Shown piece by piece: positions 6,464 to 10,729 of a stretch of 10,729 nt of DNA (positions are counted from its first letter, which is position 1; each line of letters opens with the position of its first letter). The DNA is from Verrucomicrobiales bacterium. Its GTDB lineage: Bacteria; Verrucomicrobiota; Verrucomicrobiia; Limisphaerales; Palsa-1400. A program made the position numbers and the translations under genes. The stretch lies in NCBI GenBank assembly GCA_028293405.1, contig JAQGOW010000522.1, positions 1 to 10,729 of the forward strand. Reading direction: 5' to 3'. The notes beneath the pieces are model-generated. The model saw only the letters and a program-made list of their open reading frames with translations, did no database searches and had not been told where the DNA came from.

Positions 6464-7306
6464 ATGGCGAAATTGTTGGTTGAATTTTGGATCTGGTGGG
6501 GCGGCAAATTGAAGCTTCCGGGCGGTGGGATGTTGATTCGGGTCTTTGCCAAGATTTTGCCGCGGTTGAGGGCATTTCCGTTCGATGTTCGGAATGTGGG
6601 TACTGCTTATCTCGATTTTTGCGACAAGGCAGCGTTTGGGATGGTGAAGATTTTTCGGCTTAACGAGTACGATAACGACCGCGCATTGTTTAAATTTTTG
6701 GAGACGGTTTTGCGTCCCGGCGCTGTTTTATGGGATGTCGGCGCTAATGTGGGTTTTGTCAGCGGATACTTTGCTCACCCGCGCTTCCAGCTCAAGTCGA
6801 TCCAGGCGTTCGAGCCCAATCCTCGGATGAACGCAGCGTTGCGAAAGTTTTTTGAGGACTGTAACACCGTTACAGTGCATGGGTGTGGCTTGGGAAGCAT
6901 GGACGGCGCAATTGAAATGAATATTTCAGCGAGCGATAGTTTGGTGGGGTCGATGACGCGTTCGCTCGCGGACGGCCAGAAGATCAGCGTGGCGGTGCGT
7001 CGCGGCGATTCGTTGATGAGCCTGGAGCAATTGCCTGCGCCTGACGTTCTGAAAATTGACGTGGAAGGCTTTGAGCCGGAAGTGTTCTCCGGATTTCGCG
7101 AAACCATTTTGCGAAAACTTCCGATTGTTGTGTTTGAACACATTTGGTTGAGCGATGAACAAATTTGCGGTTTAGTGCCTACTGGATACAAGTTGTTGTT
7201 CCTTCAGGATGACGGTTCTATTGAGGGAGACATTGCCCAGCGGCGACGTGGTCATGATGCAATTCTGATGCCTGCGGGCGTAACCGTTCCCCGGCTTACG
7301 CTTTAG
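6464..7306 (+). CDS. FkbM-family SAM-dependent methyltransferase
   Basis: From the ATG at 6464 the protein has 280 residues, usual for the family; a TTG at 6425 would add 13 residues without recognisable content. The SAM-binding motif I is VLWDVGANVGFVSG (residues 88-101), followed by the acidic motif II AFEPNPRM (115-122). The family signature DVLKIDVEGFEPEVFSGF is at 194-211, and VVFEH is at 222-226. FkbM-type enzymes O-methylate small molecules and sugars and are common in polysaccharide loci, which fits the glycosyltransferases and epimerase next door; the acceptor here is unknown. Tryptophan-rich residues 7-15 form a short hydrophobic stretch. The stop overlaps the 3' end of the opposite-strand wecG-like gene by 11 bp. 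The AGTGAG upstream is only a weak ribosome binding site. Confidence 0.9.
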   Translation: MAKLLVEFWIWWGGKLKLPGGGMLIRVFAKILPRLRAFPFDVRNVGTAYLDFCDKAAFGMVKIFRLNEYDNDRALFKFLETVLRPGAVLWDVGANVGFVSGYFAHPRFQLKSIQAFEPNPRMNAALRKFFEDCNTVTVHGCGLGSMDGAIEMNISASDSLVGSMTRSLADGQKISVAVRRGDSLMSLEQLPAPDVLKIDVEGFEPEVFSGFRETILRKLPIVVFEHIWLSDEQICGLVPTGYKLLFLQDDGSIEGDIAQRRRGHDAILMPAGVTVPRLTL

Positions 7307-8069
7307 TGGTTGAGCGCGCAAAGCGGGCTTGCAACACGTGAAGAATGAATCGAGGGTTGCCGATAATGTAACGTTTCCATAGGGCGCGCGGATCAGAGAA
7401 TAATCTGTGCAGCCACTGTAAGCCGACGCGGCGCATCCACACGGGAGCTTCGATCATTGTCCCGGCAAATATGCGGATTGTGCCTGCGCCGATGACCCAA
7501 ACGATTGCATCCGGACAAATTGAAGCGGCCCATTCAGCGGTGTATTCGGTACGAGGGGTGCTCATGCCCATCAGGATGAAGTCAGCGTCGCAATGTTGGT
7601 GGAACACGTTTTTGTACGCCGCTTCGTCGAGAAAGCCGGAATAGGTCGCGACAATTTCGCAATGCTTTTGCATTGAACTAATGTGACGAGCCGCGGCCTG
7701 ACACTCTTCGTCCGTTGAGCCGACAAGGATTGCCTTTGTGTGCGGCATCGCGGCATTTTCAAGAAAGGCGCGGAACGCCTCCGTCATGTTGCAACGCTCG
7801 GGAATGTTGCCTCCGCATAATTGGGCGGCCCAAACGATGGCGGCACCATCGGCGGTATTAATGCGAACCCCGTTTAGGAACTGGCGAAGTTTGGGGTCCT
7901 GCATGGCCAGGTTGTAGACGTGGGCATTTATGCAGGCGACGGTTCGGGGCTGCAGCGCGCGATCCGCGAGCAACGTCCGGATTTCCGCGACAAATTGGGG
8001 AATCGTATGCGGCGAGCAAAGAATTGGCCCGATTAGCACTTTTTTCAAGGATGTGGCGGTTTCGGTCAT
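7296..8069 (-). CDS. WecG/TagA/CpsF-family glycosyltransferase (GT26)
   Basis: This 257-residue protein belongs to the family that adds a sugar, often N-acetylmannosamine or its uronic acid, to a lipid-linked intermediate at the cytoplasmic face of the membrane. Family landmarks: TVACINAHVYNLA (43-55); the catalytic-region NTADGAAIVW (71-80), in which D74 aligns with the proposed catalytic base; GMSTPRTEYTAEW (168-180); VIGAGTIRIFAG (192-203); and the basic tail APVWMRRVGLQWLHRLFSDPRALWKRY (208-234) that helps membrane association in relatives. The usual PDG is ADG here, and the RvtGtD-like segment reads RCNMTEA (92-98), so the substrate may differ. The start ATG is at 8067-8069, with an in-frame stop upstream and no start codon between. 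It diverges from the epimerase gene and converges on the methyltransferase. Confidence 0.92.
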   Translation of the reverse strand: MTETATSLKKVLIGPILCSPHTIPQFVAEIRTLLADRALQPRTVACINAHVYNLAMQDPKLRQFLNGVRINTADGAAIVWAAQLCGGNIPERCNMTEAFRAFLENAAMPHTKAILVGSTDEECQAAARHISSMQKHCEIVATYSGFLDEAAYKNVFHQHCDADFILMGMSTPRTEYTAEWAASICPDAIVWVIGAGTIRIFAGTMIEAPVWMRRVGLQWLHRLFSDPRALWKRYIIGNPRFILHVLQARFARSTTKA

Positions 8070-8203
8070 TCTCCGAGCGCATTCATGGTAGCGGTGATTG
8101 AAATCAATTCAAGGCTGACGAAACAGGGATGGGCATGCCGTTTACAACGGCTAAACCGTTGACTACGGGAACCGTTGAGTGTCATCTTTTATGTAAACAA
8201 GGA
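8070..8203. promoter_or_regulatory. Divergent region with repeated CCGTT half-sites
   Basis: This 134-bp region lies between the wecG-like and epimerase starts. GCCGTT (8137-8142) and AACGGC (8146-8151) form an inverted repeat with a 3-nt spacer. A direct repeat AACCGTTGA follows at 8154-8162 and 8170-8178, 16 bp apart. Four CCGTT half-sites within 42 bp look like an operator for a shared regulator, but no regulator gene is in view. The region is noncoding only if the epimerase starts at 8204. Confidence 0.4.
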
Positions 8204-9247
8204 ATGGCTATTCAACGAAGGCAGGCTGTTGCGCTGGTGACCGGTGCGGCGGGTTTTATTGGTTCACATGTGGCAGCCGAATTACTAGCGCGCGGGTTTC
8301 GTGTCGTGGGTTTGGATGACCTCTCGGGTGGGTTTTTTCAGAACATTCCCAAAGGAATGGATTTCGTTCGCGGCTCAATCATGGACCGTGAACTCATCGA
8401 GCAGCTTTTCCGCATGGAGAAGTTTGCGTACGTATTCCACTTCGCTGCTTACGCCGCCGAAAATCTCAGTCATTTTATCCGCACGTTCAATTACCAGAAC
8501 AATGTTCTGGGGAGCATTAATCTGATAAATGCTTCGGTAAATTCAAAAGCAGTAAAGTGTTTCGTATTTGCGTCCTCGGCGGCCGTTTACGGCGAGACGG
8601 CATCTGCTGCCACTGAAATCACATCGCCGAGGCCGGCGGATCCGTATGCGATCGCGAAGTATGCGATCGAACTTGATCTACAGGCTGCGGCGCGGTTGTT
8701 CAAACTTCCTTTCATTATCTATCGCTTTCACAACGTTTACGGTGAAAAGCAGAACATTGTGGATCCCTATCGCAATGTCATCGGGATTTTTATGAAACAG
8801 ATTCTCCAGGGAATTCCTTTAACGGTTTTTGGAGACGGATCACAAACGCGCAGCTTCACGCATATTTCGGAGGTTGCGCCGGTCGTGGCGGCGTCGGTGA
8901 CGCACAAAGGGGCGCTGAACCAGATCTTCAATTTGGGTTCGAACCGCAAGACACCAGTCATCGAACTGGCAAAATTGGTCAGCAATGCAATGGGCGAAAA
9001 AGCCGCGATGAAATTTTTGCCGCAGCGCAACGAATGTCACACCGTTCAGTGTTCCCACGCGAAAGCCCGTTCCATGTTTGGTGATTTAATCCAGTCGATC
9101 GGGCTTGAGGATGGGTTGAACCGTATGGCGAAATGGGTTCGTGAGGCCGGTATTCCGGAATCGAAGCCGACGTTTTTTGATATTGAAGTTACTGACCAGT
9201 TGCCGGCGTCCTGGCGCAAGGCGCTGAAACGCCGACCCGCAAAGTAG
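8204..9247 (+). CDS. NAD-dependent sugar-nucleotide epimerase/dehydratase (extended SDR, GalE-like)
   Basis: From the ATG at 8204 the protein has 347 residues. The nucleotide-binding motif GAAGFIG is at 14-20, as expected a few residues from the N-terminus, and D38-D39 follows the second strand, typical of NAD preference. FHFAAYAAE is at 79-86. The catalytic residues are in SSAAVYG (S124/S125) and YAIAK (Y148, K152). RFHNVYGEKQN (174-184) and GDGSQTRSFTHI (210-221) are characteristic of UDP-sugar epimerases. By family knowledge it interconverts or dehydrates a nucleotide sugar; the exact sugar is not decidable by eye. An in-frame ATG at 8129 would add 25 residues lacking motifs and run through the repeats described above, so I prefer 8204, where AAGGA directly abuts the ATG. 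It supplies precursor for the adjacent glycosyltransferases. Confidence 0.9.
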   Translation: MAIQRRQAVALVTGAAGFIGSHVAAELLARGFRVVGLDDLSGGFFQNIPKGMDFVRGSIMDRELIEQLFRMEKFAYVFHFAAYAAENLSHFIRTFNYQNNVLGSINLINASVNSKAVKCFVFASSAAVYGETASAATEITSPRPADPYAIAKYAIELDLQAAARLFKLPFIIYRFHNVYGEKQNIVDPYRNVIGIFMKQILQGIPLTVFGDGSQTRSFTHISEVAPVVAASVTHKGALNQIFNLGSNRKTPVIELAKLVSNAMGEKAAMKFLPQRNECHTVQCSHAKARSMFGDLIQSIGLEDGLNRMAKWVREAGIPESKPTFFDIEVTDQLPASWRKALKRRPAK

Positions 9248-9279
9248 TTCGCAGATGGTCCCGATGCCGCTCCCTGCGG

Positions 9280-10458
9280 TTATTTGTTAGCCAAAGCGTA
9301 ATCGATGATTTGTTGAAAGTTTTGGGTCCACTGTTCGAGCGTCGGTTGTTTTTCGAGCCAGAGGCGACCTTGTAGACCCATGTTTCGGCGGCGAATTTCG
9401 GAGGCTTCGAGTTGAATTATGTGCTCTGCTAGTTCCTCGGCTTTGCCGGGCGTGTGCAGGAAGCCCGTTTCGCTATTGTTCACAGTTTCTTCTAACGCTC
9501 CAGAGCGTGCTGCGCAAACGGGTTTGGCATAGTCGTAAGCTTCGTAGGTGACGAGGCCTAAAGATTCGGCGCAAAGAGTCGGCACGACCATCGCGCGGCA
9601 ATTCGCGAGCGCGTTTTGTTTTTCGTCGCCGAAGATAGGGCCGGTGTATTCGATCGAAGGATTGAGTTTTGTTTGTTGCCGAAGCCAATCGGCTAATGGC
9701 CCGGTTCCACCGACGAGCAGACGGGGAGCATTGGTTGCGAGTTTTTGTCGAAGTATGTGCCAGGCTTCGATCATGACTTTGATGCCTTTGGCATCGTTCA
9801 GATGCCCCAGATACAGATAGAAGTCTTGCTCGCGCGGCGCGGTGAGTTGGCGGGCTTGCCACGGATAACGCAAGGTGAAGATATGTTTTTCACTGACGCC
9901 GGCTTCGATGAATTTCCGGCGCATGAAATCGGATGGCGCGGCCCACGCCTTGACCGCTTTCATCCAGCGAGCGCGTAGTAGTGCTAATGCACTGGCGAAA
10001 ACAAATGTCTTCAACGCTGAGTTTTGCCATGCACCGGTGCGGACTTCGGTGATGAAGCGTTCGCCGCTGCGACTCATGGGAACGGAATCGTCGCTACGAA
10101 CAAAGGCGCTCGATGCAAAAGGGCGGAAATTATGGATGTATTGAACAATTGGAACTTTCTGTCGCAGTGCTTCGTGATAAAGGGCAGGTGAGCCGACGGG
10201 GAACACGGTGTGGAAAATCCAAGCACGCGCGGAGGCTTCAGTCTGAGCAGCGCGCAAGCGTGCGACGGCTGTGTTGTTGTATAGTGTGCCGAAAGCCTGC
10301 TTCCACTTCGGTGGGGCGTTTTGTCCTGTCCATTCGGCGCTGTCGAACCAAACCGTATTAAATATGCCAATGGACGAAAATGCCGCTTCGGTTTGTCTGA
10401 CGACAACTTCTTCGCCTCCTCCTCCCAAAGGCCGGTTGTAGACCTGCAATAAGTTCAT
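9280..10458 (-). CDS. GT4-type (GT-B fold) glycosyltransferase
   Basis: From the ATG at 10456-10458 the protein has 392 residues. The N-terminus MNLLQVYNRPLGGGGEEVVV is the typical first strand and glycine-rich loop of a GT-B enzyme. An ATG at 10489-10491 would add only 11 residues (MRAPPIGLRTP). The C-terminal nucleotide-binding half has LYLGHLNDAKGI (residues 215-226), LLVGGTGPL (247-255), IEYTGPIFGDEK (269-280), and the EX7E signature in PTLCAESLGLVTYEAY, with E298 and E306. Family knowledge makes it a retaining transferase using an activated sugar to extend a polysaccharide; donor and acceptor are unknown. It converges with the epimerase, 32 bp between stops, and lies 72 bp downstream of the cysteine-rich fragment on the same strand. 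No clear Shine-Dalgarno sequence precedes either start. Confidence 0.88.
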   Translation of the reverse strand: MNLLQVYNRPLGGGGEEVVVRQTEAAFSSIGIFNTVWFDSAEWTGQNAPPKWKQAFGTLYNNTAVARLRAAQTEASARAWIFHTVFPVGSPALYHEALRQKVPIVQYIHNFRPFASSAFVRSDDSVPMSRSGERFITEVRTGAWQNSALKTFVFASALALLRARWMKAVKAWAAPSDFMRRKFIEAGVSEKHIFTLRYPWQARQLTAPREQDFYLYLGHLNDAKGIKVMIEAWHILRQKLATNAPRLLVGGTGPLADWLRQQTKLNPSIEYTGPIFGDEKQNALANCRAMVVPTLCAESLGLVTYEAYDYAKPVCAARSGALEETVNNSETGFLHTPGKAEELAEHIIQLEASEIRRRNMGLQGRLWLEKQPTLEQWTQNFQQIIDYALANK

Positions 10459-10530
10459 CGGTGTGCGCAGCCCAATGGGCGGGGCACGCATTTGATGCTA
10501 CTTCGAACCGCCTCAATCGCCAGTGCGATG

Positions 10531-10729
10531 TTAGGCGAGCTTGATGAACGTGCGGACCTTGTGGGTGAGGGGAGTACGGCGTAGACACGAAATGGTGCAA
10601 AGCCGGCGGCACTTGCGTGTGCCTTCGCGCACGCGTTTGGCCACTTCGCTTTGCCACATTTGTTTGAGCGTTCCTTCACCGGTGATAGCGGTGCCGATGG
10701 AAGGATGGTGCGGGCAAAGTTTTACTTCG
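10531..10729 (-). CDS. Cysteine-rich C-terminal fragment, probably radical SAM/SPASM-type protein
   Basis: The gene enters from the right edge; 65 codons are readable on the minus strand from 10728 to the TAA at 10531-10533. The peptide includes VKLCPHHPSIGTAITGEGTLKQMWQSE and ends with TRKCRRLCTISCLRR and a basic tail. Cysteines are at 5, 40, 44 and 48 of the fragment. A C-P-x-H-P start, a LKQMW segment like the LkeiW element before the final cysteines, and a CxxxCxxxC cluster resemble the auxiliary-cluster end of radical SAM/SPASM proteins, which also occur in polysaccharide loci. The radical SAM CxxxCxxC site itself would lie outside the window, so this is a family-level guess. It is followed by the GT4 gene on the same strand and may be co-transcribed with it. 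Confidence 0.6.
   Translation of the reverse strand, partial: EVKLCPHHPSIGTAITGEGTLKQMWQSEVAKRVREGTRKCRRLCTISCLRRTPLTHKVRTFIKLA

Noticed and set aside
9267..9279. Terminator between the epimerase and GT4 genes
   Set aside because: Only a 4-bp stem (CCGC/GCGG) with a broken T tract that overlaps the GT4 stop; too weak to call.
10455..10679. 74-codon minus-strand frame upstream of the GT4 gene
   Set aside because: It overlaps the cysteine-rich coding end in another frame and runs into the GT4 start; its translation is low-complexity and has no motif.

Overview
The window reads as a chromosomal fragment from a Verrucomicrobiota-type (PVC group) bacterium, probably from soil or an environmental metagenome. 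This rests mainly on the large secreted protein at 2658-4841. Its layout is an N-terminal region resembling DUF6797, then a sorbosone/glucose-dehydrogenase-like propeller, then an Ig-like tail, and I associate that layout with Planctomycetota and Verrucomicrobiota. Weak or absent Shine-Dalgarno sequences fit this but do not prove it. No rRNA, tRNA, CRISPR array, transposase or phage gene was found.

Left part (1-4841), ordinary housekeeping and secreted functions. The end of an ExbD/TolR-type energy-transduction subunit (+) runs into a hairpin terminator at 212-247. On the minus strand follow a cysteine desulfurase (NifS/IscS class) and, 19 bp downstream of it, aspartate-semialdehyde dehydrogenase (asd); they are probably co-transcribed. 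A 145-bp divergent spacer separates them from the secreted propeller protein (+).

Middle part (4842-6463), about 1.6 kb without a convincing gene. It is not featureless. It is packed with short tandem duplications of 6-11 bp, several at exactly 10-bp spacing. It also has a cluster of ACCCGTC words with a 20-bp perfect palindrome, a strong inverted repeat of CCGTCAGG, a minus-strand G-quadruplex motif, and a long hairpin about 140 bp before the next gene. This is the most unusual stretch in the window.

Right part (6464-10729), a surface-polysaccharide or glycan locus with genes on alternating strands: an FkbM-family methyltransferase (+), a WecG/TagA/CpsF-family glycosyltransferase (-), an NAD-dependent sugar-nucleotide epimerase (+), a GT4-type glycosyltransferase (-), and the C-terminal end of a cysteine-rich protein (-) that resembles the tail of a radical SAM/SPASM enzyme. 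Together they could make and modify a nucleotide sugar, transfer sugars to a lipid-linked glycan and methylate the product; the actual glycan cannot be inferred. The wecG-like and epimerase genes diverge from a short region with repeated CCGTT half-sites, which may be a shared operator.
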